64,000 nucleotides of DNA from Comamonas koreensis (GCF_021026195.1 NZ_JAJNCT010000005.1:895231-959230); one strand, 5' to 3'; positions 9,381 to 18,713 are shown, counted from the stretch's first letter. The notes: generated by a model not told the origin, from the sequence alone. Numbers and translations: made by a program.

Positions 9381-12182
9381 TCAGTGCGCTTTTTCCCAGT
9401 TCGGGCCAAAGCCGATCTCGGCGATCAAGGGCACCTTCAGGTCGGCCACACTCGCCATGATGGCCGGGATCTCCGTGCGCAGCCATTCCTGCTCGGCGGC
9501 AGGCAGCTCGAACACCAGTTCATCGTGCACCTGCATGATGACCAGCACCTCGGGCTTGTCCGCGTCAAGCTTGGCCTGCACGGCCACCATGGCCTTCTTG
9601 ATCAGGTCGGCCGCCGTGCCCTGCATGGGGGCATTGATCGCGGCGCGCTCGGCCGCTTTCTTGCGCGGGCCATTGCCGCCATTGATCTCGGGCAGCACCA
9701 GGCGGCGGCCAAACACGGTCTCGACATAGCCCTGCGTATGCGCCAGCTCCACGGTCTGGTCCATATAGCGCTTGACGCCGGGGTAGCGCTGGAAGTACTT
9801 GTCGATATAGGCGGCAGCGGCCTTGGTCTCGATGCCCAGGTTCTTGGCCAGGCCAAAGCTGCTCATGCCGTAGATCAGGCCAAAGTTGATGACCTTGGCA
9901 TAGCGGCGCTGCTCGCTGCTGACCTGGTCCAGCGCCACGCCAAACACCTCGGCGGCGGTGGCCCGGTGCACATCCAGCCCATCGCGGAAGGCGTTCAGCA
10001 ACGCCTCGTCACCCGACAGATGCGCCATGATGCGCAGCTCGATCTGCGAGTAGTCGGCACTGGCAATCAGCTTGCCCTCGGGCGCGACAAAGGCCTCGCG
10101 GATGCGGCGGCCTTCGGCCGTGCGCACGGGGATGTTCTGCAGGTTGGGATCGTTGCTGGACAAGCGGCCGGTGACGGCCACCGCCTGCGCATAGTGGGTA
10201 TGCACGCGGCCATCGCTGGGCAGTGCCATCTGCGCGAGCTTGTCGGTATAGGTGCCCTTGAGCTTGGACAGCGAGCGGTGCTCCAGAATCTTGGCCGGCA
10301 GCGGATAATCTTCAGCCAGCTTTTCCAGCACTTCTTCATCAGTGCTGCGCGCGCCGGTAGCGGTTTTCTTCACCACGGGCAGGCCCAGCTTGTCAAAAAA
10401 GATCTCGCCGAGCTGCTTGGGGCTGCTCAGGTTGAACTGCTGGCCGGCGATCTCATAGGCCTCGGCCTCCAGCGCCAGAATACGGCGGCCCAGGTCATTG
10501 CTCTGGCGCGCCAGCTCGGGCGCATCGATGCGCACGCCATTGCGCTCGATGCGGAACAGCGCTTCGCTGGTCTGCATCTCCAGCGCATAGATATGCGCCA
10601 GGCCGGCATTGGCTTCGATGCGCGGCCACAGCACGCGGTGCACATCCAGGGTCTGGTCCGAGTCTTCGCAGCTATAGGCGGCAGCCTTGTCCACCGGCAC
10701 CTGGGCAAACGGGATCTGGCCCTTGCCCTTGCCGCAGAGGTCTTCGTAGCTGATGCCCGTGCGGCCGGTGTGGCGCAGCGCCAGGCTGCCCAGGTTGTGG
10801 GGGCGGTCGGCCTCCAGCACATAGGACTGCAGCATGGTGTCATGCGCATAGCCTTGCACGCGAATGCCGTGGTTGGCCAGCACATGCTGGTCATATTTGA
10901 CATGCTGGCCCAGCTTCTTTTTGCTGGCGTCTTCCAGCCAGGGCTTGAGCTTGGCCAGCACCAGATCCATCGGCAGCTGCTCGGGCACGTCCATGCCTTC
11001 GTGGCGCAGCGGGATGTAGGCCGCCTCGCCCACCTGCACGCTGAACGAGATGCCGACGATGCGGGCCTGCATTTCATCGAGCGAATCGGTTTCGGTATCG
11101 AGCGCCGCCAATTCGGCCGTTTGCAGCTTGAGCAACCAGGCATCCAGATCGGCCTCGGTCAGGATGGTGTGGTAGACCACATCGCGCTGCTGGGCCTCGA
11201 TGGCGACCTCGGTCACCGCGGCATCGGCACTGTCAAACAGACCGGCCTGGCCGGCAGGGCCGGTTGCGGCCTTGCCCGCAGCGGGCGCTGCGGCAGAACC
11301 CAGCGACCGCGCCAGGCCCTTGAAGCCGTACTGCTCATAGAACGGTGCCAGGCCGGCGGCATCCGGCTCTCCCAGCGTAATGCCATCGAAGGCGGGCAGG
11401 CCCGGGATGTAGTCGTCCAGCGCGCAATCGGTCTTCATCGTCACCAGCTGGCGGCTCAGCGCCAGCTGGCCGCTGGCGATCGCATCGCGCAGGTTCTGGC
11501 CGGCAACGCCCTTGATCGTGTCGGCTTTGGCGATCAACTGGTCCAAGGAGCCGTGTTCCTCCAGCCACTTGGCAGCCGTCTTCGGGCCCACCTTGCTGAC
11601 GCCAGGCACGTTGTCCACCGTATCGCCCACCAAGGCCTGGTACTCGACCATCTGCGAGGGCGGCACGCCAAACTCGGCCGTGACCCCGGCCACGTCTCGC
11701 CGCTTGCCGTTCATCGTGTCGATAATGGTTACGTGCTCGTTGACCAGCTGGCTCAAATCCTTGTCGCCGCTGGAGACGATGACCTGGATGCCCTGCTGCG
11801 AGGCCATCTGGGCCAGGGTGGCAATGACATCGTCGGCCTCGACGCCGGGCACCGCCAGAATCTTCCAGCCCAGCAGCTGCACCACCTCATGGATGGGCGC
11901 GATCTGCGAGCGCAGGTCGTCGGGCATCGGCGAGCGCGTGGCCTTGTACTCAGTGTAGAGATCGTCGCGAAAGGTAGGGCCGCTGGCATCGAAAACACAG
12001 ACCGCGTAGTCGGCCTGTATGTCTTTACGCAACGCCTGCATCATATTGATCATGCCCCGGATGGCCCCGGTTGCCGGGCTGGCAGAGTCGCCGGGAACCG
12101 CACGAAGATCGGGCATGGCATGGTAGGCACGGTACAGATAGCTGGAACCGTCCACCAGCACTAAAGTAGGAGGATTACGCAT
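9381..12182 (-). CDS. polA: DNA polymerase I
   Basis: 933 aa, the usual length. Three domains are visible. The N-terminal 5'-3' flap exonuclease has 'LVLVDGSSYLYRAYHAMPD'. The 3'-5' proofreading domain has intact metal ligands in 'ALDTETDSLDE' near residue 362. The polymerase domain carries motif A 'ADYSQIELRIMAHLSGDE' near 709, motif B 'RRYAKVINFGLIYGMSSFG' near 758 and motif C 'QVHDELVFE' near 884. It fills gaps in repair and replaces Okazaki primers. I start it at MRNPPTLVLV, preceded by TAGGAGGA; eight upstream codons are open but not needed. It diverges from the DUF2782 gene across only 52 bp, a Burkholderiales arrangement. Confidence 0.97.
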   Translation of the reverse strand: MRNPPTLVLVDGSSYLYRAYHAMPDLRAVPGDSASPATGAIRGMINMMQALRKDIQADYAVCVFDASGPTFRDDLYTEYKATRSPMPDDLRSQIAPIHEVVQLLGWKILAVPGVEADDVIATLAQMASQQGIQVIVSSGDKDLSQLVNEHVTIIDTMNGKRRDVAGVTAEFGVPPSQMVEYQALVGDTVDNVPGVSKVGPKTAAKWLEEHGSLDQLIAKADTIKGVAGQNLRDAIASGQLALSRQLVTMKTDCALDDYIPGLPAFDGITLGEPDAAGLAPFYEQYGFKGLARSLGSAAAPAAGKAATGPAGQAGLFDSADAAVTEVAIEAQQRDVVYHTILTEADLDAWLLKLQTAELAALDTETDSLDEMQARIVGISFSVQVGEAAYIPLRHEGMDVPEQLPMDLVLAKLKPWLEDASKKKLGQHVKYDQHVLANHGIRVQGYAHDTMLQSYVLEADRPHNLGSLALRHTGRTGISYEDLCGKGKGQIPFAQVPVDKAAAYSCEDSDQTLDVHRVLWPRIEANAGLAHIYALEMQTSEALFRIERNGVRIDAPELARQSNDLGRRILALEAEAYEIAGQQFNLSSPKQLGEIFFDKLGLPVVKKTATGARSTDEEVLEKLAEDYPLPAKILEHRSLSKLKGTYTDKLAQMALPSDGRVHTHYAQAVAVTGRLSSNDPNLQNIPVRTAEGRRIREAFVAPEGKLIASADYSQIELRIMAHLSGDEALLNAFRDGLDVHRATAAEVFGVALDQVSSEQRRYAKVINFGLIYGMSSFGLAKNLGIETKAAAAYIDKYFQRYPGVKRYMDQTVELAHTQGYVETVFGRRLVLPEINGGNGPRKKAAERAAINAPMQGTAADLIKKAMVAVQAKLDADKPEVLVIMQVHDELVFELPAAEQEWLRTEIPAIMASVADLKVPLIAEIGFGPNWEKAH

Positions 12183-12193
12183 ATTGACATTGT

Positions 12194-12215
12194 GCCCGGT
12201 ACGCAAACACCGGGC
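12194..12215. promoter_or_regulatory. Inverted repeat between divergent polA and DUF2782 genes
   Basis: GCCCGGT-(8 nt)-ACCGGGC, a perfect 7 bp inverted repeat occupying much of the 52 bp spacer between the two divergent start codons. Both promoters must overlap it or lie inside the genes. It could be a shared operator or a 5' hairpin. No regulator can be named. Confidence 0.35.
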
Positions 12216-12234
12216 GACAACTTACAATTGAGCC

Positions 12235-12609
12235 ATGCGCGCAATTACCACTTCTTTCATCGCCCAGGCCCTGGCACTGGTGCTGGCAGCCCCTGCACTG
12301 GCCCAGCAACCCGCCGCTCCTGCCGAGCAGCCTGCAGCCCAGCCCGCTGCACAGCCTGCGGCCCCTGCCGACGCGGCGCCCGCGAACGACAAGTACAACC
12401 AGAAGGCCGAATACATCCGGGTGGAAGACGCGGGCAGCCGCATCGACGAGGTGCGCATTGGTGGCCAGACCCAGAGCATCCATGTGCAGCCCAAGATGGG
12501 CAACATGCCCGGCTACGAGGTCAAGTCCACCGATGGCGCCCGCGCCCGCCCTGACGGTTTTGGCGACACCCAGAACAAGAAGCGCGTCTGGAACATCGGC
12601 AATTTCTGA
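12235..12609 (+). CDS. DUF2782 domain-containing exported protein
   Basis: 124 aa. Residues 1-23 are a signal peptide (hydrophobic stretch ending APALA). A low-complexity Ala/Pro/Gln linker (about 24-55) precedes a compact domain with 'YIRVEDAGSRIDEVRIGGQT' and 'YEVKSTDGARARPDGFGDT', typical of DUF2782. The function of this family is unknown; the conserved position between polA and thrB is a Burkholderiales feature. The product is probably periplasmic. A GC-rich hairpin at 12628-12649 follows the stop codon. Confidence 0.85.
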   Translation: MRAITTSFIAQALALVLAAPALAQQPAAPAEQPAAQPAAQPAAPADAAPANDKYNQKAEYIRVEDAGSRIDEVRIGGQTQSIHVQPKMGNMPGYEVKSTDGARARPDGFGDTQNKKRVWNIGNF

Positions 12610-12627
12610 GCGCGATACCAGAGCGAA

Positions 12628-12649
12628 AAGCCCGGCGCCGCCCGGGCTT
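12628..12649 (+). terminator. Hairpin after the DUF2782 gene
   Basis: AAGCCCGG-(6 nt)-CCGGGCTT, a perfect 8 bp stem 19 bp after the stop codon. No T-run follows directly, so it may work as a weak terminator or 3' stabiliser. Confidence 0.5.
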
Positions 12650-12680
12650 GCGATAATCGCATCTTTGCACCCGCCTTGCG

Positions 12681-12715
12681 GGCCAGACCAGCCACAGAGG
12701 CTGGCCTTGTTTTTG
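12681..12715 (+). terminator. Terminator-like hairpin in the thrB leader
   Basis: GGCCAG pairs with CTGGCC (12681-12686 / 12701-12706), and alternatively CCAGCC pairs with GGCTGG (12688-12693 / 12699-12704). A T-rich run (TTGTTTTTG) follows, ending 19 bp before the thrB ATG. Two mutually exclusive stems followed by a T-run can terminate readthrough from the DUF2782 gene, or attenuate thrB if transcription starts upstream. Confidence 0.55.
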
Positions 12716-12733
12716 TAGCGACGATCTATATCC

Positions 12734-13690
12734 ATGGCTGTTTTCACCGAAGTATCCGACAAGGCTGCCAAGGCCCTGCTCAAACGCGTCCCGCTGGGCG
12801 ATTTCGTCTCGTTGCGCGGTATTGAAGGCGGTATTGAAAACACCAACTACTTTCTGACCACCAGCCAGGGCGAGTACGTGCTGACCCTGTTCGAGCGCCT
12901 GCGCGCCGACCAACTGCCGTTCTACCTGTACCTGATGAAGCACCTGGCCAAGGCCGGCGTGCCCGTGCCCGAGCCCCAGGCCGATGGCAAGACCGGCGAC
13001 ATCCTGCTGCAGGTCGAGGGCAAGCCCGCCGCCATCGTCGGCAAGCTGCCCGGCAAGAGCCAGCTGGCGCCCCAAGCGGCGCATTGCCAATCGCTGGGCG
13101 AGGTGCTGGCCCGAATGCACCAGGCCGCGCTCGACTACCCGCGCCAGCAGCCCAATCTGCGTGGCCTGCCCTGGTGGAACGAGACCGTGCCGGTGGTGCT
13201 GCCCTACCTGGACACCGCCACCGCCGAGCTGTTGCGCAGCGAGCTGGCGTACCAGAACCATGTGGCGCAAAGCTCGGCCTATGCGGCGCTGCCACGCGGC
13301 CCGGTGCATGCCGACCTGTTCCGCGACAACGCCATGTTCGAGGGTGAGACCCTGACGGGCATCTTTGACTTCTATTTCGCCGGTGTCGATACCTGGCTGT
13401 TCGACATTGCCGTGGTCATCAACGACTGGTGCATCGACCTGGCCACCGGCGCCATTGACAAGGCCCGTGCCGATGCGCTGCTCGCCGCCTACCAGGCGGT
13501 ACGCCCACTGCAGGCCTGCGAGCGCGAGCTGCTCAATGCCATGCTGCGCGCAGGCGCGCTGCGCTTCTGGATCTCGCGCCTTTGGGACTTCTACCTGCCG
13601 CGCGAAGCCTCGCTGCTGAAGCCCCATGACCCGACCCACTTCGAGCGGGTGCTGCGCGCGCGCCTGGCCGCGCCTTACCACCTGATCTGA
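12734..13690 (+). CDS. thrB: Homoserine kinase (aminoglycoside-phosphotransferase fold)
   Basis: 318 aa. It phosphorylates homoserine to O-phosphohomoserine for threonine synthesis. It belongs to the APH/choline-kinase-fold form of homoserine kinase found in many proteobacteria, not the GHMP-fold ThrB of E. coli. Visible motifs are the N-lobe '[15 protein letters not shown]', the Brenner-type catalytic loop '[15 protein letters not shown]' (HxDxxxxN), and the metal-binding Asp in '[18 protein letters not shown]'. The start is the ATG giving [10 protein letters not shown], as in family members. It lies between the DUF2782 gene and a BPSS1780 gene on the same strand. Confidence 0.95.
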   Translation: MAVFTEVSDKAAKALLKRVPLGDFVSLRGIEGGIENTNYFLTTSQGEYVLTLFERLRADQLPFYLYLMKHLAKAGVPVPEPQADGKTGDILLQVEGKPAAIVGKLPGKSQLAPQAAHCQSLGEVLARMHQAALDYPRQQPNLRGLPWWNETVPVVLPYLDTATAELLRSELAYQNHVAQSSAYAALPRGPVHADLFRDNAMFEGETLTGIFDFYFAGVDTWLFDIAVVINDWCIDLATGAIDKARADALLAAYQAVRPLQACERELLNAMLRAGALRFWISRLWDFYLPREASLLKPHDPTHFERVLRARLAAPYHLI

Positions 13691-13801
13691 TCCACCCGCG
13701 CGCCATGCCCACATGGGCGCCTGCGCCTTGGGCGCATGGGTTACAGTGCGCCATCCCCTTTGATTTTTATCGCTGCAGCCCGCGCTGCAGCGCGCTGGTG
13801 C

Positions 13802-14599
13802 ATGAAACTTCGTATCGCCACTGCCCGCCAGGGTGTGACCTGGGTGCAAGACGGCTTCAAAACCTTCAAGACACAGGCCCTGGCCCTGACCTCGCTGTTC
13901 TTTCTGTCGATGATGGTGATGTCCCTGATCGGCGCCATCCCGATTGCCGGCACCTTTATCGCGCTGGCGCTGCTGCCCGTCTCCACCTTGTGCATGATGA
14001 TTGGCGCCGCGCTGACGGCGCAGGGCACGCGCCCGACCTTGCCAGTGGTACTGGCTGCGCTGCGCGTGGACAAGGAACGGCGCAATTCATTCGTCGTGCT
14101 GGGCGTCTTCTATGCGCTGTCCTTCTTGCTGGTACTGGGCTTTTCGGCGCTGTTCGATGGCGGCCAGTTCGCCCGCCTCAACCTGATGGGCGGCGAGATC
14201 ACGCGTGAGATCGTCGAGCAACCCGCTTTTCAGCAGGCCATGTTCGCCACCATGCTGCTGTACATTCCGCTGTCGCTGCTGTTCTGGCATGCGCCTGGCC
14301 TGATCTACTGGCACAAGGTGCCTGCCATCAAGGCGGTGTTCTTCAGCCTGATTGCCTGCAGCCGCAATATTGGCGCCTTCACGATGTTTGGCCTGGCCTG
14401 GATGGCTGTCGGCATCGGCTTTGGCATCGCCATGGCCTTGTTGTCGGCGCTGCTGGGCACCTTGCTGGGCGCCTGGGCAGCGGCGGCGATTGCGATTGCC
14501 GGCTCGCTGATGCTGGCGACGATGTTCCTGACCTCGGTGGTGTTCAGCTTTCGCGACTGCTTTGAAGCCCCGGAGCAAGCGGACAGCGTCGCGCTCTGA
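13802..14599 (+). CDS. BPSS1780-family integral membrane protein
   Basis: 265 aa starting at MKLRIATARQGVTWVQDGF, the typical N-terminus of the family; 22 further upstream codons are open but Ala-rich and implausible. It has about six hydrophobic helices (around residues 27-47, 50-68, 96-118, 140-165, 190-215, 225-250) and no catalytic motif. BPSS1780 proteins have no established function and are common in Burkholderiales, here in their usual place after thrB. The gene ends in a strong terminator shared with the convergent FUSC gene. Confidence 0.85.
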   Translation: MKLRIATARQGVTWVQDGFKTFKTQALALTSLFFLSMMVMSLIGAIPIAGTFIALALLPVSTLCMMIGAALTAQGTRPTLPVVLAALRVDKERRNSFVVLGVFYALSFLLVLGFSALFDGGQFARLNLMGGEITREIVEQPAFQQAMFATMLLYIPLSLLFWHAPGLIYWHKVPAIKAVFFSLIACSRNIGAFTMFGLAWMAVGIGFGIAMALLSALLGTLLGAWAAAAIAIAGSLMLATMFLTSVVFSFRDCFEAPEQADSVAL

Positions 14600-14616
14600 G
14601 ATTTACCGATTCAACC

Positions 14617-14651
14617 AAGCCCGGCCTGTGCCCCACAGCCCGGGCTTTTTT
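14617..14651 (+). terminator. Intrinsic terminator after the BPSS1780 gene
   Basis: AAGCCCGG-(15 nt)-CCGGGCTT followed by a T-run. It lies 17 bp after the stop codon and directly abuts the stop of the convergent FUSC gene. Confidence 0.85.
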
Positions 14652-15784
14652 CATGGCTGCGGGCCTTCGCCGTGGTGCAGGCGGTGCAGGTGCGCCCGGT
14701 CTTCCAGGCTGGACAGTGCCAGCGCAAACACAATGCCCAGTGCCGCGCCCAGCACGGTATCCAGCACCCGTTCCAGCGGCATGGCCAAAGGCGCCAGCGG
14801 CGACGAGGCCAGATGCGTCATCAGCAGGGCCATCGGCGTAACGGTGATCTGGCCCAGCGCGTAGTTGTAGCCAATGCTCACCTCGGTGATGAACTGCAGA
14901 GCCACGATGCAGGCGGCGATCCACCAGAAGGAAGGCTCCAGCGACAGAATCAGACCGGCCACCAGCGCGCCCAGCATGGTGCCCACCATGCGCTGCAGCG
15001 CGCGGTTCATCGTGATGTGCAGATGGCTGCCCTGCATCACCGCCGTGGCGCCAATCGCCGCCCAGGCCGGATGCTGCCAGCCCGCCGCCTGGGCCACCCA
15101 GGCCGCCAGGCCAGCACCCAGCACCATGCGGCCGGCAGCAGCCAGCTCGGCCGGCCAGGGCCGCTGCGGCTGCGCAGGCAACTGCACGCGCTGCATCGCC
15201 TGGTGGCGCAGGCCATCGGTCGCCCAGCAGACCAGGGCTGCCAACAGGCCGCCGGCCAGGGTGCCCAAGGTCCGCTCCAGCAGCTGCTGCCCGCTGTGCA
15301 CCGGCGCCAGCGAGGCACCGGCGGCGAACACCACAATCACCGCGCCCGGCCCACCCAGGCGCCAGTGGCTGACCGCCAAGGTGGCCGCGCCGGCCACCAG
15401 CGCCAGCACCCAGACCATGCCCTGGGCGGGCAGCCCGGCCCAGGATGCGAGGGAGGGCAAAAACACCGCCGCGCACAGCATGGCTGCGCAGATGCCGACG
15501 ATGCGCATGCGCCGGCCCGGCGCCGCAAAGCGGCCAAACAGCGCCGCCAATGCGCCCAGCCCCAACGGGCCGACCAGCTGGGGCCAGGGGGACAGCCGCG
15601 CCACCACCAAGGCCAGCAGCACCGCCAGCGCCGCCTGCATGGCCGCGACCAACGCGATGTGCAGCGACGGCAGCGGTTGCAGACGGGCGCTGTCACGCAG
15701 CTGGCGCGGCGACAGCAGATGGCGCAGCGCCTGGTGGCGGCCAACGGCCGGGGTGGATATATCGATCTTGCGGGCAGGTGTCAT
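14651..15784 (-). CDS. FUSC-family (fusaric acid resistance-like) inner-membrane protein
   Basis: About 377 aa from the ATG giving MTPARKID. An ATG two codons upstream and an open frame 29 codons beyond it are alternatives; GACGAGA spacing favours one of the two close ATGs. Two blocks of about four to five hydrophobic helices are separated by a short cytosolic loop. The second block has the FUSC-like 'AAIGATAVMQGSHLHITMNR' and 'GTMLGALVAGLIL'. FUSC/YccS-type proteins are linked to efflux of aromatic acids, usually with membrane-fusion and outer-membrane partners; none is adjacent, so the substrate is unknown. Many members are longer, with an extra cytosolic domain; this is a short form. Confidence 0.82.
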   Translation of the reverse strand: MTPARKIDISTPAVGRHQALRHLLSPRQLRDSARLQPLPSLHIALVAAMQAALAVLLALVVARLSPWPQLVGPLGLGALAALFGRFAAPGRRMRIVGICAAMLCAAVFLPSLASWAGLPAQGMVWVLALVAGAATLAVSHWRLGGPGAVIVVFAAGASLAPVHSGQQLLERTLGTLAGGLLAALVCWATDGLRHQAMQRVQLPAQPQRPWPAELAAAGRMVLGAGLAAWVAQAAGWQHPAWAAIGATAVMQGSHLHITMNRALQRMVGTMLGALVAGLILSLEPSFWWIAACIVALQFITEVSIGYNYALGQITVTPMALLMTHLASSPLAPLAMPLERVLDTVLGAALGIVFALALSSLEDRAHLHRLHHGEGPQP

Positions 15785-16018
15785 GGGCATTCTCGTCAAC
15801 CCAGCGAATGGCGAACGCGCAGACCGGCCGGCGGTGCGGCCAATGCATATGGCTGGGACATGGAAGTGGCGACTCACCCGCCGGGAAGCAGCGCGGGCGC
15901 CGCCCCCTGCGCGGATGGGGGACGGCCAGCGCAGCCTGGGCAGCAGAGGTGCACCAGAATGCGGCAGGGCTGCTCAAGCGGATGAGCAACCCATATAGTA
16001 TCCCATGCAACTATTAAA

Positions 16019-16070
16019 TGCAAGCCTGAGGTTGGCGCCCACTATCACCCCAACACCTGCCAGGCTTGCA
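16019..16070. other. Long hairpin in the 311 bp gap between uvrD and the FUSC gene
   Basis: TGCAAGCCTG (16019-16028) pairs perfectly with CAGGCTTGCA (16061-16070); inside, AGGTTGG can pair with CCAACACCT with a two-base bulge, giving a 52 nt near-complete hairpin. It lies 25 bp after the uvrD stop (uvrD is on the minus strand) and has no clear T-run on either strand, so it may be a 3' stabiliser or an isolated repeat unit. The rest of 15785-16095 shows no gene; it must hold the FUSC promoter. Confidence 0.55.
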
Positions 16071-16095
16071 CTGCGGGCTGAGACCCGCGCGCAGC

Positions 16096-18543
16096 TCAGA
16101 CCACCGTGAGCTTGGCCACCGACAGCGCCAGCCACTTGGTGCCATGGCGCGGAAAATTCACCTGGGCGCGGGCATCGTCGCCCGTGCCTTCCACCGCCAG
16201 CACCTTGCCTTCGCCAAACTTGTTGTGGAACACATTGGCGCCCTTCTTGATGCCATGCGCGGGCTCGGCCTTTTGCACCGGCACGGGGGTTTTGCCCCAC
16301 ATGCTGGGCGCGGAATCACCATAGCCACCGCCCGACGAGCGACCACCGCCACCGCCGTAAGCCAGGCTGCCCATGCCACTGCCAAAGCCCGAATGCTTGA
16401 GCGTGAGCCATTTGAGCGCGCCTTCGGGCAGCTCATCCAAGAAGCGGCTGCGCACGTTGTAGCGCGTGGTGCCGTGGAGCATGCGCGTCTGCGAGGTGCT
16501 CAGGTACAGGCGCTTGCGCGCCCGGGTGATCGCCACATACATCAGACGGCGCTCTTCCTCCAGCCCGCCGGTGTCGGTCATCGCGTTCTCGTGCGGGAAC
16601 AGGCCCTCTTCCAGCCCGCCGATAAAGACCACGTCAAACTCCAGGCCCTTGCTGGCATGCACGGTCATCATCTGCACGGCATCCTGGCCGGCCTGGGCCT
16701 GGTTGTCGCCGGCCTCCAGCGCCGCATGGGTCAAAAAGGCTACGAGCGGCGACAAGGTCTCGCCGGTATCGGGGTTCACCATGGCCGGGCTGGCGGCACC
16801 GGGCAGCGGGGTGTCGAGCAGCGGTGCATCCGGGTCCAGGCCCTGGCTGACCGGGCTTTGGCCGCTGGCTGGCACGCCCATGGCCTGCTGCTCATCGAGC
16901 GGAATGGCCACGGCATCCCTGCCAAAGCCTTCCTGGGTGACAAAGCTCTCGGCTGCGGTCACCAGTTCGCCCAGGTTGTCGATGCGGTCGGCGCCTTCCT
17001 TTTCGGTCTGGTAGTGCTCGATCAGGCCGCTCACCACCAGCATGCGCTCGATGGTCTCGCGCAGGGTCTTGCCCTGGGTCTCCTCGCGCAGCACATCGAT
17101 CATCGCGACAAAGGACTGCAGCTTGGTACCCGCCTTGCCAGCCACGGCCGTCACCGCGTCATACAGCGAGCAACCGGCGGCCTGCGCCCCTTCCTGCAAT
17201 TGCTCGGTGGTGCGGGCGCCAATGCCGCGCGGCGGAAAGTTCACCACCCGCATGAAGCTGGTGTCGTCATGCGGGTTCTCCAGCAGGCGCAGATAGGCCA
17301 GCGCATGCTTGATTTCAGCCCGCTCGAAAAAGCGCAGGCCGCCATACACGCGGTAAGGCACACCGGCATTGAACAGGCTGGTTTCCAGAATCCGGCTTTG
17401 GGCGTTGCTGCGGTAGAGCACGGCAATCTCGCTGCGCGCAAAGCCATCGCTCTTGATCAGCGACTTGATCTCCTCGACCATCCACTGCGCCTCGGCCATG
17501 TCGGTGGCGCTCTCGGACACCCGCACCGGCTCGCCCGGGCCCTGGTCGGTGCGCAGGTTCTTGCCCAGGCGGTTGCTGTTGTGGCTGATCAGCGCATTGG
17601 CGCTGTCGAGGATATTGCTGTAGCTGCGGTAGTTTTGCTCCAGCTTGATCTGCTGGCGCACTTCGAACTCACGCACAAAATCCTGCATATTGCCCACGCG
17701 TGCACCACGGAAGGCATAGATGCTCTGGTCATCGTCGCCCACCGCAATCACGCTGCTGAGGGACTGGAACTTGCCGCCCACCATGTCGCCCGCCAGCTGC
17801 TTGAGCCAGAGGTACTGCAGGCGGTTGGTGTCCTGGAACTCGTCGACCAGCATGTGGCGGAAGCGGTGCTGGTAGTGCTGGCGGATCGGCAGGTTGTCGC
17901 GCAGCAGCTCGTAGGAGCGCAGCATCAGCTCGCCAAAATCCACCACGCCTTCGCGCAGGCATTGCTCTTCATAGAGCTGGTAGAGCTCGACCTTCTTGCG
18001 CTCGGCCATGTCGCGCGCCTGCACGTCGGAGGGGCGCAGCCCCTCTTCCTTGCAGCCGCTGATGAAGTACTGCAGCTGCTTGGGCGGCAGCGCTTCCTCA
18101 TCGACCTGGAACTGCTTGCACAGGCGCTTGATCGCCGAGAGCTGGTCTTGCGTGTCCAGGATCTGGAAGGTCTGCGGCAGGTTGGCCGACTTGTAATGCG
18201 CCCGCAGCATGCGGTTGCACAGCCCGTGGAAGGTGCCGATCCACATGCCGCGCACATTGATGGGCAGCATCGCCGACAGGCGCGTGAGCATCTCCTTGGC
18301 AGCCTTATTGGTAAAAGTGACCGCAAGAATGCCGCCAGGCGTGGCGCGGCCCGTCTGCAGCAGCCAGGCAATGCGCGTGGTCAGCACCCGGGTCTTGCCC
18401 GAGCCGGCACCGGCCAGAATCAGCGCATGGCCCCCTTCCAAGGTGGCAGCGGCCAGCTGCTCGTCGTTGAGGCCATTGAGAAGCGGCAAATGCCCAGCAC
18501 CACCCGCTTCGGACGGCAGCGCAAACAAATCATTCGAATCCAT
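16096..18543 (-). CDS. uvrD: UvrD/PcrA-type superfamily 1 DNA helicase
   Basis: 815 aa, about 95 more than E. coli UvrD. It is a 3'-5' helicase for nucleotide-excision and mismatch repair. Walker A is 'AGAGSGKT' at residues 44-51; motif Ia follows as 'LAVTFTNKAAKEML', Walker B as 'MLVDEFQDTN', motif III as 'AVGDDDQSIYAFRGA' and motif VI as 'VAITRARKRLYLS'. The start MDSNDLFALP is chosen because the open frame beyond it continues antisense through guaC. The extra length is a Gly/Ser-rich linker (about 720-755) and a C-terminal Tudor-like end (KGANVFHNKFGEGKVLAVEG), which in PcrA/UvrD contacts RNA polymerase. Confidence 0.96.
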   Translation of the reverse strand: MDSNDLFALPSEAGGAGHLPLLNGLNDEQLAAATLEGGHALILAGAGSGKTRVLTTRIAWLLQTGRATPGGILAVTFTNKAAKEMLTRLSAMLPINVRGMWIGTFHGLCNRMLRAHYKSANLPQTFQILDTQDQLSAIKRLCKQFQVDEEALPPKQLQYFISGCKEEGLRPSDVQARDMAERKKVELYQLYEEQCLREGVVDFGELMLRSYELLRDNLPIRQHYQHRFRHMLVDEFQDTNRLQYLWLKQLAGDMVGGKFQSLSSVIAVGDDDQSIYAFRGARVGNMQDFVREFEVRQQIKLEQNYRSYSNILDSANALISHNSNRLGKNLRTDQGPGEPVRVSESATDMAEAQWMVEEIKSLIKSDGFARSEIAVLYRSNAQSRILETSLFNAGVPYRVYGGLRFFERAEIKHALAYLRLLENPHDDTSFMRVVNFPPRGIGARTTEQLQEGAQAAGCSLYDAVTAVAGKAGTKLQSFVAMIDVLREETQGKTLRETIERMLVVSGLIEHYQTEKEGADRIDNLGELVTAAESFVTQEGFGRDAVAIPLDEQQAMGVPASGQSPVSQGLDPDAPLLDTPLPGAASPAMVNPDTGETLSPLVAFLTHAALEAGDNQAQAGQDAVQMMTVHASKGLEFDVVFIGGLEEGLFPHENAMTDTGGLEEERRLMYVAITRARKRLYLSTSQTRMLHGTTRYNVRSRFLDELPEGALKWLTLKHSGFGSGMGSLAYGGGGGRSSGGGYGDSAPSMWGKTPVPVQKAEPAHGIKKGANVFHNKFGEGKVLAVEGTGDDARAQVNFPRHGTKWLALSVAKLTVV

Positions 18544-18679
18544 CCCCCCATTGTAGGGAGAACGACAAGCTGGCGAGCTGCCAGCCCGCGATGCGCCCAG
18601 GGGCCGCGCGCGGCGAGGAGACATACTGCAGCGGCCGGCAAGGCTTTTGCAAAGCCAGTGCTTGCTGCTAGAATCAGTC

Positions 18680-18713
18680 ACCGGGCCCAAGTTTCTTGTG
18701 ACCCGGTTTTTTT
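18680..18713 (+). terminator. Terminator-like hairpin in the guaC leader
   Basis: ACCGGG-(16 nt)-CCCGGT followed by seven T residues, 125 bp upstream of the guaC start and 137 bp from the divergent uvrD start. No gene reads into it from the left on the plus strand, so it is either an attenuator in a long guaC leader or the end of a short untranslated RNA. A further small hairpin (GGGCATT/AATGC, about 18736-18752) follows. I recognise no known riboswitch class here. Confidence 0.6.

Noticed and set aside
9318-12164. 948-codon open frame on the plus strand
   Set aside because: Exactly antisense to polA, which has all catalytic motifs.
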